Positions 21,137-33,223 of a stretch of DNA of 53,145 bases are shown one piece after another. This stretch comes from Zygnema cylindricum. Its lineage: Eukaryota; Streptophyta; Zygnematophyceae; Zygnematales; Zygnemataceae. The position numbers and the translations under genes are program-made. The notes under the pieces were generated by a model. That model made no database searches, was not told the DNA's origin, and saw nothing but the letters and a program-made list of their open reading frames with translations. The DNA is taken from NCBI GenBank assembly GCA_037447655.1, contig JBBHKE010001959.1:1-53145 (forward strand). The letters are read 5' to 3'. Position 1 is the stretch's first letter. Every line of letters begins with the position of its first letter.

Positions 21137-21674
21137 CTTTCCGTTAAATCAGCGGTGGAAATTTGTATTGATTTAGATACCTGTCACACACCCTGGATGT
21201 ATTAGTATGTTTACATCAACCGGATACGGACAACGTTCGAGGCATCTAATGGGAAAATTTGTAGGCCCGGGTTCAAGTCATGATCAACAATTCTCTTTTG
21301 TCCGAATAATATTATCTTTCTCAGATCGGCAGCCATGGCGTCCATACACATTTTGAACTTAAGGTGCGCAATAAGTGTGACGCCACAACGTCTATTTTTG
21401 AAATTGTCTGTAGATGTACGATAAATTTTCGTACATATCCGTGCACATTCTGATCAGTTTACATAACAAAAAGTACAAATACGTGCTTCGTATCTTTTCG
21501 TAAACTTCCGTCAGTTTTCGTAAAAAACCGTACAGTAACCATAATTTGTTTATAGGTTTTCCTTAAATTTTCAGTTTCAGTTTACAGAAGACGCTTTTTT
21601 GCGATTTTTTCAAGTGTCACGTCCAATGCGTAGAAACTGGAAAAAATGAAAATATCGCGCGATTTGAACAACTA
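21137..21674. other. Intergenic, nothing recognised
   Basis: AT-rich with many GTAC motifs; only short frames and no visible terminal repeats. Confidence 0.4.
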
Positions 21675-22792
21675 TGGTCGCAAGACACATCGTAATTTTT
21701 GAAACGATTTGCGGATTTGGTATGTCGCATGTCTTTGCGTGACATCGTAGACGCTCAGCATTGCAGCCGTGGCTGTACAACATGCCTTTGCGTAAACCTC
21801 TCCTGTCCGGCCGCCATGACTTGCGCCGATTTTTCACCTTCGCACATTTTTCAACTTTGCGTGAAATGACACTGCAGCATCGAGACCCCTGCAAAAAAAA
21901 AACCGTACAACATGCAAGCGGACAAAAACAAACAACCCTGTAGTTTTTCTCGTCGTCAAAAACTTCTAAAAACTTTGCACACGTGGGAATATGTTTTCCT
22001 ATTTGTGTAAACGGTTTACTTTGCTTAAAACACATTGCCGATGTGGTTTATGATAAGTTTGAAGATGACGTGACAATGGGTCGAAAAATTACAAGACGAC
22101 AAATTTTCGTACATCCTAAGTTCATGGATGACGCAAATTGTACTCTACAAATTTGCGATTTTCTCCGAACGGCTGTAACATAAGCAGTACGGCGCTAAGT
22201 TACACAGGAAAACGAGAGAAAAAACCCGTACTTAGCCACATGGGGCCGTACCCTTAGTTCCCAATTACGTTCCTGCGCAGTTGCGGCTTAGCTCAGGTAT
22301 AGGTTCAAAGTTATTTCAATTTTGTATTTGTTTTAGCAGCGCTTTGCAGTGTACTGATAGGGCTTCAAGCCATTATCCCTTGAAGTCTGGCTTATCATTT
22401 TTTCTTTTGTTTTATCTTGTACCTGCTCTACTTGGTAATGAAAGGAGGAGATTTTTGTGTAGAATCCCGATAACTCTATTGCATATCTCTATTGAATGCG
22501 AGTGACTATTTTCAAACAAAATTGTATTGGCGCACGGATTCATCTCGCGAGGAAACAAGATTATTTTTAGGTGCTCTAATGCAAACAAGTTTGTAAATAT
22601 GTATGAAACTTGTCAACATTTAGCAGAAACAGAGAAATAGACGGCGCAACGACATCATTTTTCACGGAGAAATCATATATCCTACAGGGTTTCAAGAAGA
22701 AATTGTTACAGTTACATCAATTTATATATTGAAACAGCAGACTCTCGCTATCTTTCACACTTTAAATGTACAGGAATTTCGGAGAATGTGAA
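21675..22792. repeat. Duplicated segment, copy Q
   Basis: Partner of copy P. 21675-22089 matches 15838-15938 plus 19069-19376 without the 3.1-kb insertion. 22090-22253 completes the Harbinger-like right end. 22553-22790 (GGTGCTCTAATGCAAAC onward) matches 19384-19622, so the duplicated unit extends beyond the transposon into flanking sequence. Confidence 0.7.
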
Positions 22793-23576
22793 ACGATTGA
22801 AATTCGACACAGTAGGATCCATCATCAGGATGTATACAACTTATTTTAGAAGCACAAATCATAGAGACCATGAAAATGGTCGAGCTTCTACAAATTCTCT
22901 GGAATTGTCAAAACGTGTACTTCTTCCCTCTTTAGACTTTGTTTGTAAAACTCACCATGAACTTGACCAACCTATCACCTATTATTCTACAATATGATAT
23001 ACATTTTCTGCGGCGCACTTTTGCGACAAAGCACATCATCCACAGACTGACACATAGGTGTAGAGAGAGATAATCTGTGGTTTAAGAAAAGTGGGAAAGC
23101 TCTTTGTATCCCAAAATATGCAAATGCTGACTATAATTCCAGTTGAAATTTCACAACCACAAGTCGAAATTTCACACTTTTATATTGATGTCCGCCAATG
23201 AAGAATCCCAGCACCATATTTTGCACGTAGAATGATACTTCGATTATAACATATCAAAATGGAGGGCAACCTCTGCCACAAATAATAAAAGTTCATCTCT
23301 AAACCATGCAAATGGATTGAACTATTCTTATTAGTGCTCCTTTTTATCTACTCTGGCCTCAATGTGAGGGGCTAGACTGCCAACATAATAATAAAATTTT
23401 AACAATTTCATAGACCACCTATCAGTACATTTAAGTAGTTACCCAAGACAACAGGAAAAGGAAAAAATAACAGATGCAGAGTAATCTACGTCACTTCGGA
23501 TGTGCAGAACATGTTTTAAACAAACTGATGTAAGCTTTCGAGGTTAAAGAAGATGAAATTTCGAATGGCTTCTATA
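22793..23576. other. Gene-free stretch beside the PFK 3' end
   Basis: AT-rich, no frame with recognisable motifs and no terminal repeats. The PFK transcript probably ends at its border. Confidence 0.4.
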
Positions 23577-23582
23577 TTTATT
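23577..23582 (-). terminator. Poly(A) signal of the PFK gene
   Basis: AATAAA on the minus strand, 34 nt after the TGA stop codon. Confidence 0.5.
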
Positions 23583-23615
23583 ACCCCAACCTTGTTTATA
23601 TATATAATTTTATTT

Positions 23616-26600
23616 TCACAGGAAATCCGGCTGTCCTGTCGCTGCTAGACATCGGTGCCACATTCGTCCATTGGGTTCGACATTTCGAGCATATTTGATT
23701 ACTTCCGGAATAGGAATATACACATAATGGGTATTCACAAGACCCACAGTAATTCCAGAGTATCCAGCAAAGGCTCCATGGACCTGAAAAGAAGGAAAAA
23801 CATAAACTCAGTACTTAGACCATCATTATTCATTATGCACCTTTTCAATTGTCCACATTGACCTCAATAGAATTTTCCCAGATTAGGTGCTCATTTACCC
23901 ATTCGTGTTTTTAATATTACACATTGCATAAGACCTACTTTCCACAACCAAAATACACCATATAGATGTCGTTTACAGCGAGCAAAAAAAGTTGTGGAAA
24001 CAATGCGTATACATTGTCTATGAGCATGATATGAAAAAGGAACAAGGAAAATGTAACATGAACAACACCTGACTGATCTCTTAAAAAAAAGATTAAATGT
24101 TTGAACAGAAGAACAGCCTCACAGCCATACTATTTGGATATTATGGCCGACATTTCTCGTAAAGAAGTATACTGAATAAAAAGACATCAAATAATTGAGT
24201 GCGAGAAGCTTATTACCGCATTTTGGCCGAGAACCGCGCAAACAATACTGTCAGAGGCATTTGACCGACAAGCTCTAATCATGTAAGTGGGGTCGATGTA
24301 CTTGACGTCCGCCGGAATGTTTTTGTCCTTGAAATATTTGCGAACCTTCAGAACGTCCCAAACAAAAGAAAACTCTCCTTCAAAAAGTCACAATCATAAG
24401 GTTTTCCCACTATTCAAGTACATAACTTATCCACCATTCAATTAGAACAATACACAAAATATTAGTCGAATGAGAGTGACTGTCTGTATAAATCAGTCTC
24501 GGGAATACCATAACAACGACAATATCATCAAAATAATTGTTTTAGTCAGCATCTCGTTGTTGATTCAACCAGATGTCAAAAGGAACAACACATCAACAGT
24601 TTTCAGTGACTAACCTTCTTCTGCAAGTGAACACCGATATCCGACAAAATGGGATTTCCAGAGGCGTCCGTACCCCCTTCTCCTTGAAGAAGATCCTGAA
24701 ATAAAAAAAAGGCGGAAACCAATTCTCAAAACCTCCATGTTCGTGTGAAAATATGACTGACCTATCCGAAAATCTTTTTCCTCTATTGGAGGCGATAAAT
24801 AATCACACGACAACATACAATATGCCACAACACTTGCTTCGCAAATGGTGGACGAAAGAAAAAATTTACTTCAATCTATAATGGTTATATTATGTTAATC
24901 AACAGTGATCCTTTTCATTAATTGATAATGGGTTTTTTTTAATGACCCTATGCTACCACACAAGTTCCTCCATATGTACTCACCAAAAATAAAGAGCATT
25001 CCGCCAAAGGAACAACCCAGGGGATAATTTTACTTAAATCTATAATGGTTGTATTATTCAAATTGGTAAGGATTTGTTTTTTTCATTTTTTTTTGTGGCC
25101 CTCACCTGGCCAGCTCCCTCTGCCACACAAATAATAGCGTGTCCCTTCCGCTCTAACAGATACTCCAGATGCTGAAGCACCCCATTGGGCCCGTCAATGG
25201 AGAAAGGCACCTGAATCAACCAACCAGTGTTTTCCAGGCAAATATCAGTACACAACAAAAAAACTGTTACTTTTCTGCACATTTTCCATCTTCCAAAGAG
25301 ACAAAGCACACCTATATACTGGTATTTTTCGATGAACAACAAGGTCAGGAGTGTCAGGATGTACAAACTAAAATAAAGCTTTCTGAACTGTATTTTATTT
25401 CCATCAAAGTAAAGCACCTGAATCCAATTCTCACCAAGACAAAAACTCAAGTTTTACACAAGTCCAAAAAAATTAGCAACGTAAAAGGACAGCGTCAACA
25501 AGACACCTTCATTTGCATTGTATCCTCCTATAATTTTAAATGGAGCATGAAAACCCCAGAGTGTCGCAAAATTGACCAATGGACTGCTTTACAAGGATCC
25601 ACTTTTTCAATCTTGCCCTGATATGCTCCATTAACTCAACAAATATATGAAACTAGGAGGGAGGGAGGGAGGGGGGAGGGAGGCGTACCTCTGGTATGAG
25701 GCAAACATCCACTTGACCTGACGCAAGACTTGCATGCATGGCAATGAAGCCACTTTGTCGCCCCATAAGCTTTACAATCCCAATCCCATTGAACGCGCTC
25801 TCTGCCTGTTGTTGAAAAGACAATGTCAAAAATGTTTATAGGACACTTCAGCATTTTTAACAAGACAACATCAACATTGTTAATAAAATAACAACAACAT
25901 TGTGCTGCTGAAAGCTTTTTATCAGACCTCAACACCCTCCACACCCTCCACACCTTCACATTTTCACATTTTAGAAAAAATACTCCATTGTCTGATTATG
26001 TGTCTTACATGTTGTCTTAATTCTGTTGTTAATATGACCACATCAACATTGTCCTTCTGTAAGCATCTTCATATTTCATATGTCATGCGATTGAAGTCAA
26101 ATATCACCATAAAAAAAAAAAAAAAGGGTTAAAAATTTTAAACGCATATTTTGTACGTGTTCAAGGGGGGGAGCATGTTCAATCAGTGACCATTGATGGT
26201 CCAAGTGTATGTGAAATATGGAACGCCAGGAACCATACAACTCTCTGCACTTCAGCTACATCTTACACCGTTATTAGACTAATTGAGTTGCTAGAAGTGT
26301 TTTACAGTATTGTACTACTACTACTACTAATGCTCATTTTCGGCTAATTGTGGGCAAGTTAACTAGAAACTAGAAACTATATTGTTCTAGAAACTATTTT
26401 ATGAATTTGGGTCGTACCTCAATGGACACGGCGTGAATTGCCCGCTGTGCCTCTTCCACCGCCGTGTCGAAACCAAAAGTTTTGTCCACAAGCAAAATAT
26501 CGTTGTCAATCGTTTTTGGCACTCCCACAACTGCCAACTTCATGTTGCGCTTTACTGCCTGTTTTTTGCACAGGCCAAACCTCGCATCATCATCCCTTTC

Positions 26601-29600
26601 ACTGGAACTTCTGTCACACTAATGTTAAAAAAAAAAAATGTAGCGGGCAAAACACATGGAGAGAATTGTATCCCACACACGGTTTGAAATGCAGTGTTGA
26701 AAGACTACCTTATCTATACATCAATGTCGATGACATTTAGTACCAACATAAATTTGCAAATAACTTTGCTGAAGGGTACAAGTGTAGAAGTGGCATAAAA
26801 CTCATGATGGTGAAGTAACCAAAAAGACAGGTAAATATTGTACAATGGGTCTTGATTTTCCTATGCCTCGGATGTTAACCAATGAGAATCCAAGAAAATC
26901 TAAATCTCAGTGGTGCCAAATTACTCAGAACTGTCCATTAAAAATTCTACCATGGTTTAGGCTTCAAAGACTTGCAAAGAAGCGAGTCAAATGCCCAGTT
27001 GGTATAACAAAAGTTTATCTTGGAGAAAATGCTATCTCATATATTTAGATTAAAAAGTTTGTAAAATAGACCCACCTCGTTATGTATGGCGTTTGCCCCT
27101 GCATGAGTGCCATTGCCTCCAATCACAAACAGCATATTGATCCCACGAGCCTGCCCAATCCCCCATTTTCCCTATTCATACCATGTCAGAATGAAGATCA
27201 TTACTTCCACAAGTCATAAACTAACCAAAAGCAGTCTTCACTTCTTTCAGAATAATTTAACCCCACTCAATGGAAAAGGTAATATTTATGCATATGGTTA
27301 TCCAGATTATGTTAACGTGGAAGTTTTGGCTGATTGTTGCCTGCAACTATATGATTTTCAATTTTGACATAATTAGCGATACAATTCTCCAATTCAGCTA
27401 AAATTGTATCCAAGATCGACCAATGCATAGCATAGGATAACCATACAATTCCGTCTATTCTTTTGCGATACATCACTTCGTGTTTTGAAGCGTAGTACGT
27501 CCAGGATGTAAGGTCTGATCTTTGTTGAGAGGACACTACACGTCATTTTTTAGGTGACGACGACCGTTCCGAACTGCATCAAAGTATGATAAATCATAAA
27601 GTTTTTTCTGACAGTTACGCCACTGCACTGTAATTTTCGAAAGTTACTTTACCATGAATTGACATCCCGCAGAGAGAACGTACATACATAATACCGTTAC
27701 ACAGTTTCCCAACGTCACATAGCCAAAGAAAACATTATCAGGGTTAACACATATCTTTGCATAGCACTACTACACATTTTTCACAGCATTATCGAATATC
27801 AAGATCATTTTGGCCGCCTATTGCAAACGCAACATACATACAACGAAGACCAGCTTCATCCCAGCAATCATACCTCCAAACTATCAACAATGTCACTGGT
27901 TTTGCTTCCACCCCGTGAAACCCCAAGAAGGGATCCTCCCATCAGGTGCACGTTAGCCACCATATTCCTTGTAAGCTGCCCCCAAGCATGCCCAAAAATA
28001 AATTCAGACATAGAATTGTACTTGTTTTCACTGCCAATATGCAAGAATTCCATATTCTAAAGACAAAGATCATAGCTTATGCCTTTTCCTTTTATTAGCA
28101 CCAAAACTCTAACATCGATGAGATGGGCAATGTTACTTTTCATGCATGCTTTATCTTAGTAAGCGCCAGAGTTAGTTAAAGCCAAAGTTTCTAACAACCT
28201 GAAAACTTGTTGCAACCACCTCTAGTTATGATACTTTGACTCACCTCAATGGGAGGCACAGTTTCATCGAAAAAGCCTCGATAACCATAACGAATACCCA
28301 AAATTTTGTTGACCCCATAAGAATCAAGTGTCATAACAATCTGCGAGCAGAGAAGAGGACAATCAATAAGTGGGAATATGCGCAACAAAACTTGGTTGAC
28401 AGCCTGCGATTTCTAGTTTTTCTTGGACATGTTGCTTTACTAATTCCCTTCAAGGGCAGGTATGAAGAGAGCCACCTGAAAATAAATTTATTTACCAAAC
28501 CACCCACATTGACTGCCCAAAACTTCCTCGCATTCCTATTGTCATATTATATCATCATTACCATCCTGAGCTCGGCAATATCCTACAAGATGCTGCAATA
28601 ATATGTTACCTTTACACATCCATGATTGCAAGTTCTTAAGACTATTATACATATGATGATATCGGTCATCAAGTGACTTTGCCGAAGTCATCAAACAAAG
28701 CCCGACAGCTTAAGTTAATTATTGTCACTCAGAATTCTTCCTTGCATTTGGCAAACATACATATTCCAGATGATCATGATTGAAACTATTCCCGTGAACC
28801 ACTTAAAGTAATTAAATTATTAGCAAGGATATTATATTAGTGTTATGAATTTTTAGTCAGTTTCAAATGACACCGGTATAACTGTTTAAAGAAATAAATA
28901 AACATATATATCGTAAGAAAACTAAAATTCAAAGCTATGAACGCTATTGTGTGGTCAAAGAGCAAGAATACTCGGCAGTAACAATCCAGAGTAGTACAGT
29001 ATACTGCCCATTGTTATAAGTGTGAAGAAATTAGAAGTGTAAATGCGGAAGTAGAATGTACAAAGCTAATATAGTGAATACGTGGCAGATCCACTCCCTC
29101 AAAAGGCGTTATTATCACTAGTCTATGATTTCAGCCAAAAAAGTTGAGACAAAAATAGCATTATAAATTAACACTAATACGGAAGGGCGGTGTACTGTGC
29201 TAAATAAAAGGTTTTGTACATATGATGATGCTGGCTATCGCCCAACAAAAACCCAACAACCTAGTGCCACTCAAATCATACCTTGCTTTCAGCAAACCTC
29301 TGTAATTTATATTATCTTGGTTCAAACTAGTAAGGAACTGAGACTGTATCGACCTGTTATTGTTATTGACGCTAAGAGTAAGTCATGGTGTCCACTATGG
29401 TTGAAAATGACCAATTAAAAATTGGTTTTCCCAAAACAATATTGAGAAACTCAAACAATAGGATCCAGAACGAAAATCTGCAGAGCTGATAGCTTCAACA
29501 AAATAGGGAACTAAGACTGTATTCACCCATCGGTTCAGACAGACTAAAAAAGAAACAGGTTCCAACTTTAAGACGTAACCAATTGAAACAAACAACTAAC

Positions 29601-32127
29601 TGAACAATGAACATTTCTCACTCATCGATCCCGGTCATCATGATTCGAAACAGTAGGGAACTGAGACTGTATCCACCTGTCTGACTATAAGGACATCCAA
29701 CTTTCGACTTTTAAGATATTACCAATCTACAATGAACTGTACAATTCACAACAATAGATCGCTTATGCAGATCGTCATGATTTAAACTAGAAGGGAACAA
29801 AGTTCGTTGCCCACCTGTCTGACAACATCATTAAGGCCTGGACAGAGACCTCCACAAGTAACAATGGCAGCTTTTACTGTCGGAGGGTTAAAATATATAC
29901 GAGGCCGAGGACCTGCCCTCACCAACCTGTAAACAGAAACTTGAACAATCGGAATCAAAAGGAAAGTAGACTGCATTCAAATCAGAACCAAACAGACATA
30001 AAATTACAACAAAAATAGTAAAAAGAAAAGTGAATTGGCAAACACTAACCGCATCACATAGTAAAGATTCCTAGAGTAGTAACAACACTTCTCTCAGCTT
30101 GTTTTTAATAACCACCCAAGCAAGCAAACCTTTTCCTCATTTTCTATCCATCCCAAGTTTTTTGGATTTTTTTAAAGTACCTGTCAGCAATACTCTTTTG
30201 AAAAAATAAAAGTCACCGTTGTTATACCCAACCCAACCCATATACTAACATGCAAAAAACATCAATTTGAGAGAGTCTATAGATTTTGATAAAATAACAA
30301 TCATAGTAGTTCAGATCATTTGAGTTGTGATCTACGAGGTAAAATCCCACTAAAAAATCCAAAGATAATCCTCACCAATGATGGTAAAAGCCACAATCAT
30401 CCACACATTCTGCTCCAGCAGTCGCCGGATGCGAATATTTTATCACCTGGTCACCAGAAAAACCGTTTTTTATTATTTACTTCATGCTTTTCTTATTAAT
30501 TATATTGTTTAAAGGTTTCACTTTTCTTCCTCTTTGTTAAAATAGAGGGGACTGTCGTATAGCCTCGCTGGATGCGACTATTTGATCACCTAGATACCAG
30601 CAAGTTTTTCTTCTTTAGACTGTTGATTTAGTTAAAGTTCTCCTTTTGTTTTTGATAAAAGTAGAGGGGAGGAAGGGAGGGAGGAAGGAGGAAGGGGAGG
30701 ACAAAAAAACTAGGGAAGGAGAGAGGGAGGGGGGGAGGGAACGAAAAAAAAGGAGAGGGAAGAACAACAAAAAAACTTACTTTTAAAAGAACTTTGTCGT
30801 TATCATGTACGAAAAGAGAGCTTGTACCGAGTTCTTGATGTTCGGGATCGACTATACGTCCATTACTCCTGATAGGCAACGGACAGCTGTTATCCATAAA
30901 AACGCGAAACCGATTAGGAATCTAATCAGCATTACAAAATCCATAATTTTGACCGGCTTCATTTTCTACAGACTCCTTGTACTCTCCGACTCCATTTTTT
31001 TACTGACTCCATTTTCTTGCAAGACTTGCTAAAGCGGACACTTTGAAAGACAAACTGTGATTTAGAGGAAATAAGCTCGTAATTGGAGTTTTTCCCAGAA
31101 ATAACGTCGATCCTTTGAATTAGGCTTTGATGAAGATAAGGAAGACATAAACCATCCTTGAGATATGATTATTATTTATTATACGTCATCAAACCCAGAA
31201 TAATAGGGTTGTACACAAGCGATTACTGGCGTTACTGGCCAGTAATGGCCGTAATTACACAGACAAATGCCAGTATAAATACCGCAATTATTGGCCAGTA
31301 GTGCCTGTAATCAGACAAGTGTCAGTATAGTTAATGCCATTAGAAGTCGCATACGTGTAATTATCACAGAAGTGCAAGCGGAACGAAAACCAGTTGTCTC
31401 AATGCACAGAGCAGAAACGTCTAAAAAAAAATTGTGCAAATGAAGGACAAACTAACAGTTTGACGCTTCAAGAGGGCCATCCAAAACATGAACGACAAAA
31501 AATCACGGTTTTAAATGTAGAAATTTGTTAGAGTAAAAATCTCCTGAATAAAGAAAAGTCAATACATGCTCAGATGCTCAGAGGTCACAAGAACAGTCGC
31601 ACGCTCGGTTTTTCAAGTAATTGTTCTCTAAGAAATACAACTTATGACAAATACAACAAGAAAAACCAGAAATAAGCACATGACACTACATACAAATTTT
31701 CATATGAAGACACAATCTCAATTCTACAGCCATACCTTGTTTTAGTACAGAAATTTGAAACCAGAGGTTGTTCTCCAGGAAATAAATCCGTCACATGTGG
31801 TAACCAATACCGCTTCCTTAGTTCAGCCTCCACCGGATCTTCGATCAGCTCTAAATACTCCTCCAATGTGGCGCGATCACCAGCAACAGTCATATATACG
31901 GCACTTCTTATACTGTGACGTTTGACACGCTTTGATCCTTTTTGCAATCTTTTACACTCGCTTGTACTGGCTTGCTGGAGGTGAATCTTGCGTTGAAATC
32001 CGACGAAAGAGGGAAAGATTCTCCTAGATATGGATCCATACGAGAAGGAAGGAGGAGAAACGGAAAATTGATGGAGGCCATCCTGAAGAATAGGAACATT
32101 GGCGCATGGCTTGCAAACGACAGCCAT
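23616..32127 (-). CDS. PFK: ATP-dependent 6-phosphofructokinase, plastid type (13 exons, 564 aa)
   Basis: Phosphorylates fructose 6-phosphate to fructose 1,6-bisphosphate with ATP (glycolysis). Exons, 5' to 3': 31736-32127, 30781-30886, 30376-30446, 29815-29926, 28245-28340, 27874-27975, 27076-27150, 26418-26558, 25689-25805, 25106-25210, 24615-24695, 24217-24345, 23616-23783. All 12 introns are GT-AG and the joined frame is open (1,695 nt). ATG 32127 follows an in-frame TAA four codons upstream. Residues 1-75 are rich in S, R and K and poor in acids, like a plastid transit peptide; [14 protein letters not shown] (109-122) resembles plastid plant PFKs. Kinase core: VTCGGLCPG (212-220), [11 protein letters not shown] (272-282), [10 protein letters not shown] (304-313), PKTIDND with the catalytic Asp (332-338), MGR (379-381), [16 protein letters not shown] and a [13 protein letters not shown] end. 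Gly307 and Lys333 match E. coli positions 104 and 124, the ATP-using plant pattern; Asp at 104 would suggest a PPi enzyme. No damage seen. Plastid location is inferred. Confidence 0.94.
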
Positions 32128-33215
32128 AGCTACGTTTTACAAGAGACTGTGAAGAAGCTCGTAAAGAGTCGCTGTAAGAGCTCCGAAACAAAAAGTCTTT
32201 TACGAAGTAGGAATATAATAATACGGTAATTCTGCAATCCTCATGCGACGGAAAGCGATCAAATGCGACAATCTGCGACTACACGCGAGCTACTGCGAAG
32301 AATACGACCGAATGCGAGACACGGTGCGGCCAAAGAATGTCAAGAGAGCGACGGAAGTGAGGTTTGAAACTACGAACGAAAGTGTGGCGCCTCAGAAGAT
32401 ATAACCTTAGTTTCGTACTATAGCTGTACTAAAAACGTACTATTCGTCGGCATGTTAGCGTGTCGACCGGACGGAAGTAGAGTCTTCAGTAATCTGATTG
32501 GATAATTTTTTCGTCGCTCGTGAGCTTGCCACTGCGAGTGACCAGAGAGCATCTGCTGCGTTCCAAGAGGCTTGGAATGAGACATTTACGTGAGACGGCG
32601 TGCGATGAAGGAGAGTCGCACGAAGGCCTCATAGGTGTAATTTCATTGGACTAATCTGGAAAAGCGTAGCTGTCATGGTCGCCAATGCGACAGATAACGA
32701 CAGCGAGAAAGTCGCAGGGGAGTGCTTCCAAGGGTCTTGGAGAGCAGGATGCGGCGAACTGTCGGTCACCGTACGCTATAACCCATTTGGAGTGGCTGCG
32801 ATTCTATCGCAGCGATGTTAACGACGGACCAGCGACTAAAAGCCTGAGAAAATATAAAAGTTCACAAACAATTTCATCCGTACTTTCGAAACCCTTTCGA
32901 TTGGTGATCTAAGATGTCGACACGTGGATAAACGTACGATCTAAATGATACCAATGCTGCAGCGCTCCTCTGCTGAACGTGTACGGTAGAGAATCCCTAC
33001 ATACACATTCGCACAGAGAAAGCGGCGCGTAGCATGTAGCAGATATTTTGTGCCATGTGTCATCAAAAGATTCTGACAATAAAAAGGAGCCAGATCAAAA
33101 GAGTACAAAGTCTGAAAGAAATACCGCCACCCAGTGAAAGATATTTTATATTCTGTGCCAACAGATGTCGTTTAAACATCGCCCGGTAAAAAGTAGGGCA
33201 TGTTACATCACTGGC
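32128..33215 (-). promoter_or_regulatory. Upstream region of PFK, CpG-rich
   Basis: Starts directly upstream of the PFK ATG. 32225-32345 and 32640-32780 are rich in CG and in the pentamer TGCGA/TCGCA, unlike the AT-rich surroundings. It probably holds the 5' UTR and promoter. No TATA box could be assigned. Short frames here (e.g. 32685-32912) show no recognisable protein. Confidence 0.4.
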
Positions 33216-33223
33216 CTGTGAAG

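Larger units (their letters stand above)
15585..22253. mobile_element. Harbinger-like ends enclosing a nested block
   Basis: Left end GGGTACGGCCCCATGT (15585-15600), right end ACATGGGGCCGTACCC (22238-22253), perfect 16-bp inverted repeats flanked by TTA on both sides (15582-15584, 22254-22256). GG-initial ends and a TWA target duplication fit PIF/Harbinger. The inside holds another Harbinger-like element, three MITEs, a Copia fragment and a duplicated piece of the same family, so the two ends may belong to different original copies. No transposase. Confidence 0.5.

Noticed and set aside
25169-25621. Plus-strand frame of 150 codons inside PFK intron 9 and exon 10
   Set aside because: It lies antisense across an exon and an intron, with AT-rich composition and no motif.
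25659-25684. G-rich run (GGGAGG repeats) next to a PFK exon as a G-quadplex regulator
   Set aside because: A simple purine repeat in an intron; a similar one occurs at 30661-30770, and nothing shows function.
26433-26740. Plus-strand frames of 84 and 100 codons over PFK exon 8
   Set aside because: Antisense shadow of the catalytic exon; the minus-strand exon explains the openness.
31942-32229. Plus-strand frame of 95 codons opposite PFK exon 1
   Set aside because: It is the antisense shadow of the transit peptide coding region and continues into the promoter without motifs.
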